The notes: a model not told the origin generated them from the letters alone. Positions 15,920 to 23,848 are shown, counted from the first letter of the stretch. The stretch is DNA of 25,835 bases from an uncultured Eubacteriales bacterium (GCA_900547315.1 URGI01000023.1:1-25835), one strand, 5' to 3'. Translations and numbers: made by a program.

Positions 15920-17407
15920 ATGCACAGGATAGGCTTTGACAACGACAAGTACCTCAAGCTGCAATCACAGAACATACGCGACCGCATCAGCAAATTCGGC
16001 GGCAAGCTGTATCTCGAATTCGGCGGCAAGCTCTTCGACGATTACCACGCCTCCCGCGTCCTCCCCGGCTTCGCGCCCGACAGCAAGGTGAAAATGCTGC
16101 TCGAAATGAAGGACGAGGCCGAGATCGTCATCGCCATCTCCGCCGACGACATCGAGCGCAGCAAGCGCCGCGGCGACCTCGGCATCACCTACGACGACGA
16201 CACCCTCCGCCTGATCGACGCATTCCGCGGCATCGGCCTCTACATCGGCAGTGTCGTCCTCACGCACTACCGCGGTCAGGCCATCGCCGACAAATTCCAG
16301 CACCGGCTCGAAGCCCTCGGCGTCAAGGTCTACCGCCACTACATCATCCCCGACTACCCCTCCAACATCCCCCTCATCGTCTCCGACGAGGGCTTCGGCC
16401 GCAACGACTACATCGAAACTACCCGCAGCCTCGTGGTCGTCACCGCCCCCGGCCCCGGCAGCGGCAAAATGGCCACCTGCCTCAGCCAGCTCTACCATGA
16501 GCACAAGCGCGGCGTCAGCGCCGGCTACGCGAAGTTCGAGACCTTCCCCGTCTGGAACCTCCCGCTCAAGCACCCCGTCAACCTCGCCTACGAGGCCGCT
16601 ACCGCCGACCTCGACGACGTCAACATGATCGACCCCTTCCATCTCGAGGCCTACGGCGTCACCACCGTCAACTACAACCGCGACGTCGAAATTTTCCCCG
16701 TGCTCGAGGCCATGTTCAAGAAGATTTACGGCGACAGCCCCTACAAGAGCCCGACCGACATGGGCGTGAACATGAACGGCTTCTGCATCTTCGACGACGA
16801 CGCCTGCTGCGAAGCCTCCAAGCAGGAGATCATCCGCCGCTACTACGCCGCCGCATGCGGCGTGCGCCGCGGTACCTCCGAGCCGCAGGAGCTGCGCAAG
16901 ATCGAGCTTATCATGAACTCCCTCGGCCTGACCGCCGCTGACCGCCCCGTTGTAGGCGCGGCGCTGCAGCGCGCGCAGGAGACGGGCGCGCCCGCCGTGG
17001 CGCTGGAGCTGGCCGACGGCAGCATCGTCACCGGTAAGACAAGCTCCCTGCTCGGTGCGTCCTCGGCATGCCTGCTCAACGCCCTCAAGGCGCTCGCCGG
17101 CATCGACAAGAAGCTGCCGCTCATCGCCCCCGGCGTCATCGAGCCGATACAGCATCTCAAGGTCGAGCATCTCGGCAACCACAACCCCCGTCTCCACACC
17201 GACGAGCTGCTCATCGCGCTGTCGATATGCGCGGTCACGAACCCCATGGCGGGCTACGCCATCGACCAGCTCGGCAAGCTGCGCGGCTGCGAGGCGCACT
17301 CCTCGGTCATTCTCTCGCACGTCGACGAGGATCTGTTCAAGAAGCTGGGCGTGAACATCACCTTCGAGCCGAAGTATCAGGCGAAGAAGCTGTTCCACAA
17401 AAATTGA
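15920..17407 (+). CDS. DUF1846 domain-containing protein
   Basis: The 495-residue product matches DUF1846 proteins, a conserved family of about 490-500 residues in Firmicutes and Actinobacteria with solved structures but no firmly assigned reaction. Family features include the N-terminal GFDNDKYLKLQSQNIRDRI, AISADDIERSKRRGDLGITYD and GFGRNDYIETTRSLVVVTAPGPGSGKMATCLSQLYHE, where GPGSGK (178-183) looks like a P-loop and suggests nucleotide binding. The C-terminal half has VEHLGNHNPRLHTDE. ATG 15920 has GGGAG about 11 bases upstream. It is followed after 9 bp by the LOG gene, so both are probably one operon. No convincing promoter was seen in the upstream repeats. Confidence 0.92.
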   Translation: MHRIGFDNDKYLKLQSQNIRDRISKFGGKLYLEFGGKLFDDYHASRVLPGFAPDSKVKMLLEMKDEAEIVIAISADDIERSKRRGDLGITYDDDTLRLIDAFRGIGLYIGSVVLTHYRGQAIADKFQHRLEALGVKVYRHYIIPDYPSNIPLIVSDEGFGRNDYIETTRSLVVVTAPGPGSGKMATCLSQLYHEHKRGVSAGYAKFETFPVWNLPLKHPVNLAYEAATADLDDVNMIDPFHLEAYGVTTVNYNRDVEIFPVLEAMFKKIYGDSPYKSPTDMGVNMNGFCIFDDDACCEASKQEIIRRYYAAACGVRRGTSEPQELRKIELIMNSLGLTAADRPVVGAALQRAQETGAPAVALELADGSIVTGKTSSLLGASSACLLNALKALAGIDKKLPLIAPGVIEPIQHLKVEHLGNHNPRLHTDELLIALSICAVTNPMAGYAIDQLGKLRGCEAHSSVILSHVDEDLFKKLGVNITFEPKYQAKKLFHKN

Positions 17408-17416
17408 GGTTTTGCA

Positions 17417-17950
17417 ATGAATATAACGGTTTATCTCGGCGCGAACGCGGGCAATGACCCCGCGCTTGCACAGGCGACGGCGGAGCTTGGCCGCTGGATC
17501 GGCGAGAGCGGCAACACGCTGGTGTACGGCGGCTCGGAAAGCGGGCTGATGGGCGTGCTGGCGAAGAACGTGCTCGGCGCGGGCGGCAAGGCCATCGGCG
17601 TGGAGCCGCAGTTTTTCATCGACGAGGGCTACGAGTTCGACGGGCTGACGGAGCTGATCGTCACGCGCGACATGTCCGAGCGCAAGGCGAAGATGATAGA
17701 GCTCGGCGAGGCGTTCATCGCGCTGCCCGGCGGCACCGGTACGCTGGAGGAGATCACGGAGGTGATGTCGAAGGTGTCGCTCAGGCACCTGAGCGCGCCG
17801 TGCATCCTGTACGATCTCAACGGGTACTACGAGCCGCTGCGCGCGCTGCTGCGCGGCATGATCGACGCGGGGCTGTCGTCCGAAGAGCGCCAGCGCGGGA
17901 TATATTTCGCCGCCGATCTGGATGAGATCAGGGCGATCCTCGGGCGGTAA
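17417..17950 (+). CDS. LOG-family nucleoside-5'-monophosphate phosphoribohydrolase (TIGR00730)
   Basis: LOG enzymes release the base from nucleotides such as cytokinin riboside monophosphates or AMP; in non-plant-associated bacteria the physiological substrate is mostly unknown. The 177-residue product has the two family motifs: GGSESGLMG (around 38-46) and PGGTGTLEE (around 104-112). It is near the usual ~180-190 residues. The start follows the DUF1846 stop by 9 bp with a TGAGGT site, so it is co-transcribed. With cdd and the YfiH-type enzyme it makes a third nucleotide-salvage candidate in the window. Confidence 0.93.
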   Translation: MNITVYLGANAGNDPALAQATAELGRWIGESGNTLVYGGSESGLMGVLAKNVLGAGGKAIGVEPQFFIDEGYEFDGLTELIVTRDMSERKAKMIELGEAFIALPGGTGTLEEITEVMSKVSLRHLSAPCILYDLNGYYEPLRALLRGMIDAGLSSEERQRGIYFAADLDEIRAILGR

Positions 17951-17988
17951 GGCGCAGGGATCAGGTTTATATTGGTATGTGAATGAGG

Positions 17989-18027
17989 AACCCCCGAGCC
18001 GCGGTCATCGACCGCAGCTCGGGGGTT
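17989..18027. terminator. long hairpin, likely transcription end of the DUF1846-LOG operon
   Basis: AACCCCCGAGC (17989-17999) and GCTCGGGGGTT (18017-18027) pair perfectly over 11 bp. After one mismatch the stem continues for 5 bp (GCGGT/ACCGC) to a 5-nt loop. It lies 38 bp after the LOG stop, between genes that converge. The T-content after it is low, so termination may be weak or Rho-aided. Confidence 0.6.
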
Positions 18028-18119
18028 CGGTGTTGTGGGGCGCCAAGGGTACGGTGCATCGTTTTTTATGCCGCATGGAGAAGCGCGTCGAGCAAGCCTC
18101 GCCGCTTCTGTTCCCCGTG

Positions 18120-18263
18120 TCACCGCCAATTGCCGGAGACGCCGTCAGGCGCGCCGGGCAGCGGCGTATGCAGGATATTCTTTGTCTCCGGCTCGCCCGC
18201 GCGGTGGTCATGTCCGGTCGGGACGGGCGGCTGCCTGGTCTTATCCTTGTTCTTCTTCGACAT
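18120..18263 (-). CDS. small hydrophilic protein, 47 residues, unknown
   Basis: ATG 18263 has a perfect AGGAGG eight bases upstream (CAGGAGGAAACAAC before ATG), the main reason to call this a gene. The product begins MSKKNKDKTRQPPVP and is rich in Lys, Pro, Gly and His, with no membrane segment, Cys or recognisable domain. The open frame extends 27 codons further up to 18344, but that part is repeat DNA. It is separated from the Nudix gene by a terminator, so it should have its own promoter, which I could not identify. Codon use is like its neighbours. Confidence 0.6.
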   Translation of the reverse strand: MSKKNKDKTRQPPVPTGHDHRAGEPETKNILHTPLPGAPDGVSGNWR

Positions 18264-18289
18264 GTTGTTTCCTCCTGAATTTGTTTTCT

Positions 18290-18345
18290 TCTTCGGGTGG
18301 GACGTCCCTGCCAGGGGAGCTGGCGCCAAGGGGCGGGGCAACATT
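18290..18345. repeat. intergenic repeat module upstream of the small-protein gene
   Basis: The stretch GGGTGGGACGTCCCTGCCAG and the following AGGGGAGCTGGCG, CCAAGGGGCGGGG share blocks with 24886-24902 and with the spacer at 19081. Like those it lies directly ahead of a minus-strand gene. Confidence 0.55.
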
Positions 18346-18375
18346 AGTACAATGCGCGAACCACCCTATTGCATG

Positions 18376-18416
18376 CAAAAACTGCCCTCCGAAGATTCCT
18401 TCAGAAGGCAGTTTTT
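18376..18416 (-). terminator. bidirectional intrinsic terminator after the Nudix gene
   Basis: In the minus-strand transcript an A-run, the arm ACTGCCTTCTGAA, an 8-nt loop region and the arm TTCGGAGGGCAGT are followed by TTTTT. The arms pair over 13 positions with G-U or single mismatches. Because an A-run precedes and a T-run follows, it can act on both strands. It lies about 25 bp beyond the Nudix stop. Confidence 0.85.
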
Positions 18417-18441
18417 CCTATTATCCCAGATTTATGCGCGG

Positions 18442-19059
18442 TCAGTCGAAGGCCGGCTCCCAGGTCGCCGACGCGTGCGCGGCGAAGCACAGCTCTATCT
18501 GCTCGGCGGTGGTCTTATCCTCCGACAGCGGCGGCAGCTCGTTCAGGCCGAAATAGCCGGAGGCCAGCGTCTCGCTGTTCGCGCGAAACTCCCCGCCCAG
18601 CAGCTCGCACTCGACGAAAAACTTGATGATCCCGTAGGCGTAGCGCGGGCGGTTATGCCGGTTCCTGTCCTGCGCCGCGATGATGCGCCGCGCGCGGACG
18701 TCCAGCCCCGCCTCCTCGCGCACCTCCTTCTCGGTATTGCTGCGCACCGACTCCAGCACGTCGCACCAGCCGCCGGGCAGCGCCCACAGGCCGTCCTTCT
18801 CCTGCACGAGCAGGATTTTTCCGTCGCGGAACACCGCGGCGCGGGTGTCGATCTTCGGGGTCTGGTAGCCGGTCTCGTTGCAGAACAGCCCCCTGACCGT
18901 GTCCGGCGGCAGCTCGGTGCGGTCGGCGAGCATCTCGGCGGCGATGTCGCGGATGCGCTGGAAGCGCTCGATATCGAAGACGTCGCGGCCGTAGAACAGC
19001 CCCGCCTGTGCCAGCGCCTGAAGCTCTATCGCCCAGTTCAGCCATTTTTCGTTGGTCAT
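18442..19059 (-). CDS. Nudix hydrolase with N-terminal helical domain
   Basis: The 205-residue protein has an N-terminal helical domain (about 1-65: WLNWAIELQALAQAGLFYGRDVFDIERFQRIRDIAAEML) found in Nudix proteins of the ADP-ribose pyrophosphatase type, then the Nudix domain (about 70-190). The Nudix box is at GGWCDVLESVRSNTEKEVREEAGL: Gly, Glu and the REUxEExGU pattern are kept except that the first Arg is Lys. It hydrolyses a nucleoside diphosphate linked to another moiety; the substrate cannot be told. AAAGGAGA precedes ATG 19059. It follows galT after a 100-bp spacer that contains a repeat hairpin. Confidence 0.92.
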   Translation of the reverse strand: MTNEKWLNWAIELQALAQAGLFYGRDVFDIERFQRIRDIAAEMLADRTELPPDTVRGLFCNETGYQTPKIDTRAAVFRDGKILLVQEKDGLWALPGGWCDVLESVRSNTEKEVREEAGLDVRARRIIAAQDRNRHNRPRYAYGIIKFFVECELLGGEFRANSETLASGYFGLNELPPLSEDKTTAEQIELCFAAHASATWEPAFD

Positions 19060-19080
19060 GGTTGGTGTCTCCTTTGTGTG

Positions 19081-19125
19081 GTGGGTGGGCGCTTGGCGCC
19101 CCTTCTAGGTAGCGAAGGGGCGGAG
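19081..19125. repeat. intergenic repeat hairpin between galT and the Nudix gene
   Basis: GCCCCTT (19098-19104) and AAGGGGC (19115-19121) form a perfect 7-bp stem. The lead-in GGGTGGGCGCTTGGCGCC matches the lead-ins at 9253 (GGGCTTGGCGCC after a G-rich run) and 24862. All three lie just upstream of a minus-strand ribosome-binding site. Confidence 0.6.
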
Positions 19126-19159
19126 CGCTATTCCGCTTCCCACTCCCCCGCCTCATCCA

Positions 19160-20656
19160 TCAAAACGACACGATCCTGTTCACGGACGTGATGAACCGCT
19201 GGAGGGCGGCGCGGCCGTCGGGGGTACGCTTGAACACCGCGGCGTCCTCGAGCACGCGCACGAACACCGCGCCCACCTCCTGCCGCAATATCTCATCCGC
19301 GTTCTCCGCCGTGAACTCATGCTTCCGCATCAGCTCCTCCGCCCAATCCGCGTGCGCCGCGATGCTCGCGTCCGCGCGGATATCGCTGCCGCTCAGGATG
19401 GCGTTCTTCAGCGTCTCAAGCTCGGTCTTAAGCCGCGGCGGCAGCACCGCAAGCCCCATGACCTCGATAAGCCCGATATTCTCCTTCTTGATATGGTGCA
19501 GCTCCGGATGCGGGTGGAACACGCCGAGGGGGTACTCCTCGGTCGTGCGGTTATTGCGCAGGACGAGGTCAAGCTCATAGCGCACGCCGTCGCGCCGCGC
19601 GATGGGCGTGACCGTATTATGCGGCACACCGTCCGTCTCCGAGATGATGCCCGCGGCCTCGTCGTTATAATCGCGCCAGACGCAGGTGATGCGGTCGGCC
19701 AGGTCGACGATGCGGTCGGCGCTCGCGCAGTTGAGCCGCAGCACCGGCATCGGCCACTTGACGATGCCCACCTTGACGTCCGGAAAGCCGTCGAAGAAGG
19801 TCATGCCCTCGATGCGCGCCTTCGTCATCGGGAACACGTCCAGCCCGCCCTGAAAATGCTCGTGGCTCAGGATAGAGCCGCCGACGATGGGCAGGTCGGC
19901 ATTCGAGCCGACAAAGTAGTGCGGCAGCATGGTGACGAGCGAGAGCAGCTTATCGAAGGTCTCGCGCCCGATGTACATCGGGGTGTGCTTCTGGTTGAGG
20001 AAGATGCAGTGCTGGTCATAATAGCTGTACGGCGAGAACTGCATATACCAGAATTTACCGTCGAGCAGGACGGGCACCATGCGCAGGTTCTGCCGCGCGG
20101 GGTGATCCAGCCGGCCGGCGTAGCCCTCGTTCTCGGCGCAGAGCTGACACTTGGGGTAGCCGTTCTGGCGGGCGCGGCGCGCGGCCGCGATGGCGCGGGG
20201 GTCCTTCTCCGGCTTCGAGAGGTTGATGGTGATGTTCATCGGCCCGTACTCCGACTTGTACACCCAGCGGATGTCGCGCGCGAGGCGGTCACGGCGGATG
20301 TAGTTGACGTCGCCGCAGAAGTTGTAGAACCAGTCCGTGCCGCGCTCGGGGCTGACCGCGTATTCGCGCACGAAGCGGTCGTGCACCTCGTGCGGGAAGG
20401 GGGTCAGCTCGCCCATGAGGCGGGTGTCGAACAGGTCGCGTTCGGTGATGCTGTCGCCGATGAGGCCGCGGCGGACGGCGTCGTCGGTGAGCGCGGTGAG
20501 GATGGCGGTGAGAGGCTCGCCCTTAGGAGCCGTGCCGCCGCCCCGCTCGAGGTGCATCACGTCGAGAAGACGGTTGTAGACATAGCGCGAATCGGCCTCG
20601 TGTATGAGGTCGTGCGCGACGCCGTAGTTTACAAGGGCTTTGATGTAATCTTTCAT
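19160..20656 (-). CDS. galT: UDP-glucose--hexose-1-phosphate uridylyltransferase, Firmicutes type (GalT class 2)
   Basis: GalT exchanges galactose-1-phosphate with UDP-glucose in the Leloir pathway. The 498-residue length and sequence fit the Firmicutes class of about 490-510 residues. Motifs include YNFCGDVNYIRRDRLARDI, NITINLSKPEKDPRAIAAA, YPKCQLCAENEGYAGR and the active-site block GGSILSHEHFQGG with the nucleophile His. The start follows GGAG by six bases. Neither galK nor galE is in the window, so the pathway is completed elsewhere. It may be co-transcribed with the Nudix gene, although the 100-bp gap contains a hairpin. Confidence 0.96.
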   Translation of the reverse strand: MKDYIKALVNYGVAHDLIHEADSRYVYNRLLDVMHLERGGGTAPKGEPLTAILTALTDDAVRRGLIGDSITERDLFDTRLMGELTPFPHEVHDRFVREYAVSPERGTDWFYNFCGDVNYIRRDRLARDIRWVYKSEYGPMNITINLSKPEKDPRAIAAARRARQNGYPKCQLCAENEGYAGRLDHPARQNLRMVPVLLDGKFWYMQFSPYSYYDQHCIFLNQKHTPMYIGRETFDKLLSLVTMLPHYFVGSNADLPIVGGSILSHEHFQGGLDVFPMTKARIEGMTFFDGFPDVKVGIVKWPMPVLRLNCASADRIVDLADRITCVWRDYNDEAAGIISETDGVPHNTVTPIARRDGVRYELDLVLRNNRTTEEYPLGVFHPHPELHHIKKENIGLIEVMGLAVLPPRLKTELETLKNAILSGSDIRADASIAAHADWAEELMRKHEFTAENADEILRQEVGAVFVRVLEDAAVFKRTPDGRAALQRFITSVNRIVSF

Positions 20657-20743
20657 AGGTTCTCCATTGTGAAATGTGTGGGTGTGGGGGGCAAAGATTT
20701 AGGACTGGTGCAACGATTCTACACCGACGCAAGCATAACAAAC

Positions 20744-20765
20744 GGGACGGCACGGAGGCCGTCCC
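20744..20765. repeat. short GGGACGGC palindrome
   Basis: The arms GGGACGGC and GCCGTCCC flank CACGGA-like loop sequence, one base different from the copies at 7340 and 15544. It lies in the 211-bp gap between galT and the 66-residue membrane protein gene. The rest of that gap shows the terminator at 20824-20858 and no gene. Confidence 0.75.
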
Positions 20766-20823
20766 CTACGAAGTCGCTCTTATGCGCCGCGGTGATTTTA
20801 CGGCTGTCATCCGCCCGGCAAAG

Positions 20824-20858
20824 ATTCAAAAACCGGTCTGCCGGAGGGTGCGGCAGAC
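20824..20858 (-). terminator. intrinsic terminator after the HAAS operon
   Basis: GTCTGCCG (20858-20851 in the transcript) pairs perfectly with CGGCAGAC over 8 bp around a 7-nt loop, and the transcript continues into CGGTTTTTGAATCTTT. It lies 10 bp beyond the stop of the 66-residue membrane protein gene. Confidence 0.8.
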
Positions 20859-20867
20859 AGTCTTCAA

Positions 20868-21068
20868 TTATCCCAGGTAAATGGCCTCGACCTGAGAGAT
20901 CAGCTCAGGCAGGTAGTCATAATAAAGCGTGATATTATAGCGCTCGTCAAGGACGGAATATATGCGCGTAAAGTCCGCGCCGGTCATCATGCCGACTGCG
21001 ATGCCTACGCCGCCGAGCAATATCGCGACCAGAACCACCATGATGATTATTCTCCACGCGTTCTTCAT
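20868..21068 (-). CDS. small membrane protein, 66 residues, unknown
   Basis: The product starts MKNAWRIIIMVVLVAILLGG and has one strong membrane helix (about 5-26), then a short polar C-terminus with YYDYLPELISQVEAIYLG. The ATG shares one base with the preceding stop (TGATG) and has AAGGAGG ten bases upstream, so it is translationally coupled to the HAAS-like gene. Polypeptides of this type, one helix with a short extracytoplasmic or cytoplasmic tail, have no recognised function. Partnership with the HAAS-like protein is inference from coupling and shared membrane location. Confidence 0.78.
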   Translation of the reverse strand: MKNAWRIIIMVVLVAILLGGVGIAVGMMTGADFTRIYSVLDERYNITLYYDYLPELISQVEAIYLG

Positions 21069-22162
21069 CAGGCTTCTACCTCCTTGTAGCACCACTTGCC
21101 GCCGAGATGGATCAGCCCTCTGACAAGCCCCACCATCACGCCGCCGACAAGCCACACCGCTATCCACAGCGCCAGCAGTCCCAGCGCCAGCAGGATAAAC
21201 GCCATGCCGATTATGACCATGATATCCGCAAACACCGCAATGCCGCTGCCGAACGCGGACGTGACCGCCATGACGCCGCCCGTGATGATAAGTCCGGCCA
21301 GCACCAGGAACAGCAGCGTCGGCACGATGAGCAGCAGGATGCCCAACAGACCCACCGGCACCGCCAGCAGTATGTACAGTATCAGCAGGAACACGCGCGG
21401 CTTGCGCACAGGCTCGTATTCCTCGTCGTCATAATATTCGTCGTCGTATTCGTCGTCCTCTTCCTCGATCGCGATGGGCGCGGAATCGTCCTCATCGCTC
21501 TCTGCGGGGGCTTCCGCCTCCTCTGCCGCAGGCTCGGCTGCCTCTGCCGGGGCGGTCTGCTCTCCGGCGTCGGGAGCGAACTCCTGCTGGTCAGCAGGGA
21601 TGGAGAAATCCGCAATAAACGCGTCCACCTCGTCCACGGGCTCATCCGTGGCAGGCTCTGCCGTCTCGGCGGGCGCTTCCGCTGCCGCTTCGACTTCGAC
21701 TGCAGGAGCTTCGGCCACGGGTGCGGCCGCTTCCTCTGCCGGTGCTTCCGGCTCCGCTTCCGCGGGCGCGGCGGGCGTCTCCGGCGTGGGGGCGAAGAAA
21801 TCGTCCTCAAACATTGAGAACTGATCCGCCGAGACCTCGGCGGTCTTGGGAGCCTGACGGCTCAGCGCCTCCTCACGGATGCTCTCTATCACGCCCATGA
21901 ACTCCGGCGCGGCGCCGTCCGACGCCGTCTCGGACTCCTCGCGCGACTGCGCGTGAACCTGAAGCTTGCGTTCCTTCGCGTTATACGACCGCGCAATCAC
22001 GACGGCCTGACGCGTCGGCGAGACGAGAAGCTGCAGCAGCCCCTGCTCATCGTCAACCTCGTCGAAAAGCTGATTATACATTGCAAGCGCGGTCTGCCTG
22101 TCCTCCTCATACATAAAGGTCAGCAGCTTGCCCAGCTCTGCGAGAAATTTCTGCTTGTTAAT
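21068..22162 (-). CDS. HAAS/DUF1700-like membrane protein with acidic linker, AUU start
   Basis: The N-terminus (about 1-60) fits the HAAS helical domain: MNKQKFLAELGKLLTFMYEE then DRQTALAMYNQLFDEVDDE. I place the start at ATT 22162, because GGAGGTG lies nine bases ahead and the 16 residues before ATG 22114 complete the first HAAS helix; ATG 22114 has no good ribosome-binding site. A stop precedes the ATT in frame by two codons. Residues ~115-250 form a Pro/Ala/Glu-rich, very acidic linker ending in EEEDDEYDDEYYDD. Residues 257-351 form about four membrane helices. The promoter at 22203-22231 serves it. HAAS proteins often act with PadR regulators; none is here. Function unknown. Confidence 0.8.
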   Translation of the reverse strand: MNKQKFLAELGKLLTFMYEEDRQTALAMYNQLFDEVDDEQGLLQLLVSPTRQAVVIARSYNAKERKLQVHAQSREESETASDGAAPEFMGVIESIREEALSRQAPKTAEVSADQFSMFEDDFFAPTPETPAAPAEAEPEAPAEEAAAPVAEAPAVEVEAAAEAPAETAEPATDEPVDEVDAFIADFSIPADQQEFAPDAGEQTAPAEAAEPAAEEAEAPAESDEDDSAPIAIEEEDDEYDDEYYDDEEYEPVRKPRVFLLILYILLAVPVGLLGILLLIVPTLLFLVLAGLIITGGVMAVTSAFGSGIAVFADIMVIIGMAFILLALGLLALWIAVWLVGGVMVGLVRGLIHLGGKWCYKEVEA

Positions 22163-22169
22163 AAACGTT

Positions 22170-22176
22170 CACCTCC
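22170..22176 (-). promoter_or_regulatory. ribosome-binding site deciding the AUU start
   Basis: GGAGGTG is complementary to the 16S 3' end, with nine bases between GGAGG and ATT 22162. The only other start codon nearby, GTG inside the site itself, opens a frame that stops after three further codons. Confidence 0.7.
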
Positions 22177-22202
22177 GGGGTGTAATTGCCATAATCACAG
22201 CT

Positions 22203-22231
22203 ATTATAAGCAAAGTGGAGCCGAAGGTCAA
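22203..22231 (-). promoter_or_regulatory. sigma-A promoter of the HAAS-like operon
   Basis: TTGACC (22231-22226) and a perfect TATAAT (22208-22203) are 17 nt apart. The transcript would begin near 22196, about 34 nt before the ATT start. It is divergent from the proS promoter, with 43 bp between the two -35 boxes. Confidence 0.85.
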
Positions 22232-22274
22232 GAAAAAACGTAGAAATTTTATCGAAATGGCGCGCGGAAGCCTA

Positions 22275-22303
22275 TTGACAAGGCGCGGGCGGGATAATAA
22301 AAT
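22275..22303 (+). promoter_or_regulatory. sigma-A promoter of proS
   Basis: TTGACA (22275-22280) and TAAAAT (22298-22303) are separated by exactly 17 nt. The start would be near 22310, giving a leader of about 43 nt without a T-box, which is notable for an aminoacyl-tRNA synthetase gene in this phylum. Confidence 0.85.
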
Positions 22304-22352
22304 GGAAAATCGAATACGGCGGGGCAAGGGCCCTGACGAAAGGAGAAAAAAT

Positions 22353-23789
22353 ATGGCGAAAGACAAGAAGGTAGAACAGATAACCGACATGGAAAAAGAC
22401 TTCGCCCAGTGGTTCACCGACGTGTGCACCAAGGCGGAGCTTGTCGATTATTCCGGAGTCAAGGGCTGCTACATCATGCGCCCCTACGGCTACGCGATTT
22501 GGGAGAATATCCAGCAGATCCTCGACGGCATGTTCAAGCGCGACGGGCACACCAACGTCGCTATGCCCATGCTCATCCCCGAGAGCCTGCTGCAGAAGGA
22601 AAAGGATCACGTCGAGGGCTTCGCGCCGGAGTGCGCGTGGGTCACGGTCGGCGGCAGCGAGGAGCTGCCCGAGCGGCTGTGCATCCGTCCTACCTCGGAG
22701 ACGCTGTTCTGCGATCACTGGAGCCATGTGGTGCATTCATGGCGCGATCTGCCGATGCTGTACAACCAGTGGTGCAGCGTGCTGCGCTGGGAAAAGACGA
22801 CGCGTCCCTTCCTGCGCGGCCGCGAATTCCTCTGGCAGGAGGGACACACCCTCCACGCTACCGAGGAGGAAGCCCGCAAGGAGACGCTTCAGCAGCTTGA
22901 GGTCTACGCCGACCTCTGCGAGAATTACCTCGCCATGCCCGTTATCCGCGGCAACAAGACCGACAAGGAAAAGTTCGCGGGCGCTGTGAACACCTATACG
23001 ATAGAGTGCATGATGCACGACAAGAAGGCGCTGCAGTCCGGCACCAGCCACTACTTCGGTCAGGGCTTCGCCGAGCAGTTCAACATCACCTTCACCGACA
23101 AGGACAACCAGCAGAAGCACCCCTACCAGACCTCGTGGGGGCTTTCCACGCGCATCATCGGCGGCCTGATCATGACCCATGGCGACAACAACGGCCTCGT
23201 GCTGCCGCCGCGCATCGCGCCGGTGCAGGTTGTGGTCGTGCCCGTCGCGCAGCACAAGCCCGGCGTCATCGAGAAGGCGCAGGAGCTGTTCGACAGTCTC
23301 AAGGCTGCGGGCGTGCGCGTAAAGATCGACACCAGCGACAACTCCCTCGGCTGGAAGTGCGCGCAGTATGAGATGAAGGGCGTGCCGCTGCGCATCGAGC
23401 TTGGACCCAGAGACATCGAGAACGGCGTGTGCATGGCCGTCCGCCGCGACAACGGCGAGAAGACCTCCGTCGCGCTCAGCGAGGTCGCGGATCGCATCCA
23501 CGAGCTGCTCGACGAGGTGCAGCAGGGGCTGTACGCCAAGGCCAAGCGCAATCTCGACGAGCACACCTACGCGGCGTACTCGCTGGAGGAGGCCAAGGAG
23601 CTGCAGGAGCGCAACGGCGGCTTCATCAAGACCATGTGGTGCGGCGACCTGCAGTGCGAGCTGGACATGAAGGAGAAGGCGGGGATGTCCTCGCGCTGCA
23701 TCCCCTTCGCGCAGGAGAAGCTCGGCGAGGTCTGCGCCTGCTGCGGCAAGCCCGCCAAGCATATGATCTATTGGGGCGTGGCGTATTGA
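22353..23789 (+). CDS. proS: prolyl-tRNA synthetase, archaeal/eukaryotic-like type
   Basis: ProS charges tRNA-Pro with proline. I start at ATG 22353 (MAKDKKVEQITDMEKDFAQW), preceded by AAAGGAGA; the frame is open upstream but covers the promoter. At 478 residues it fits the short type without the bacterial editing insert. Class II motif 2 is at LRWEKTTRPFLRGREFLWQEGHT and motif 3 at GDNNGLVLPPRIAP. The anticodon-binding domain follows (VQVVVVPVAQHKPGVIEKA...). The zinc-type C-terminal domain has CGDLQC and CACCGKPA, and the protein ends in the typical YWGVAY. The leader is short and lacks a T-box. Confidence 0.97.
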   Translation: MAKDKKVEQITDMEKDFAQWFTDVCTKAELVDYSGVKGCYIMRPYGYAIWENIQQILDGMFKRDGHTNVAMPMLIPESLLQKEKDHVEGFAPECAWVTVGGSEELPERLCIRPTSETLFCDHWSHVVHSWRDLPMLYNQWCSVLRWEKTTRPFLRGREFLWQEGHTLHATEEEARKETLQQLEVYADLCENYLAMPVIRGNKTDKEKFAGAVNTYTIECMMHDKKALQSGTSHYFGQGFAEQFNITFTDKDNQQKHPYQTSWGLSTRIIGGLIMTHGDNNGLVLPPRIAPVQVVVVPVAQHKPGVIEKAQELFDSLKAAGVRVKIDTSDNSLGWKCAQYEMKGVPLRIELGPRDIENGVCMAVRRDNGEKTSVALSEVADRIHELLDEVQQGLYAKAKRNLDEHTYAAYSLEEAKELQERNGGFIKTMWCGDLQCELDMKEKAGMSSRCIPFAQEKLGEVCACCGKPAKHMIYWGVAY

Positions 23790-23819
23790 TCCGCGCGGAA
23801 ATTTGAAATCGTGACAGGA

Positions 23820-23848
23820 ACAGCCTCGGTGCGGTGCACCGAGGCTGT
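23820..23848 (+). terminator. intrinsic terminator of proS
   Basis: ACAGCCTCGGTG (23820-23831) and CACCGAGGCTGT (23837-23848) pair perfectly over 12 bp with a 5-nt loop, 31 bp after the stop. A U/G-rich tail follows (TGTGATGTGTGTTGTT). Confidence 0.85.

Noticed and set aside
19319..20932. A plus-strand open frame of 537 codons opposite galT.
   Set aside because: galT on the minus strand has all family motifs and a good ribosome-binding site; the opposite frame has neither.
22310..22352. A T-box or other riboswitch ahead of proS.
   Set aside because: The predicted leader is only about 43 nt, too short for a T-box, and shows no terminator.
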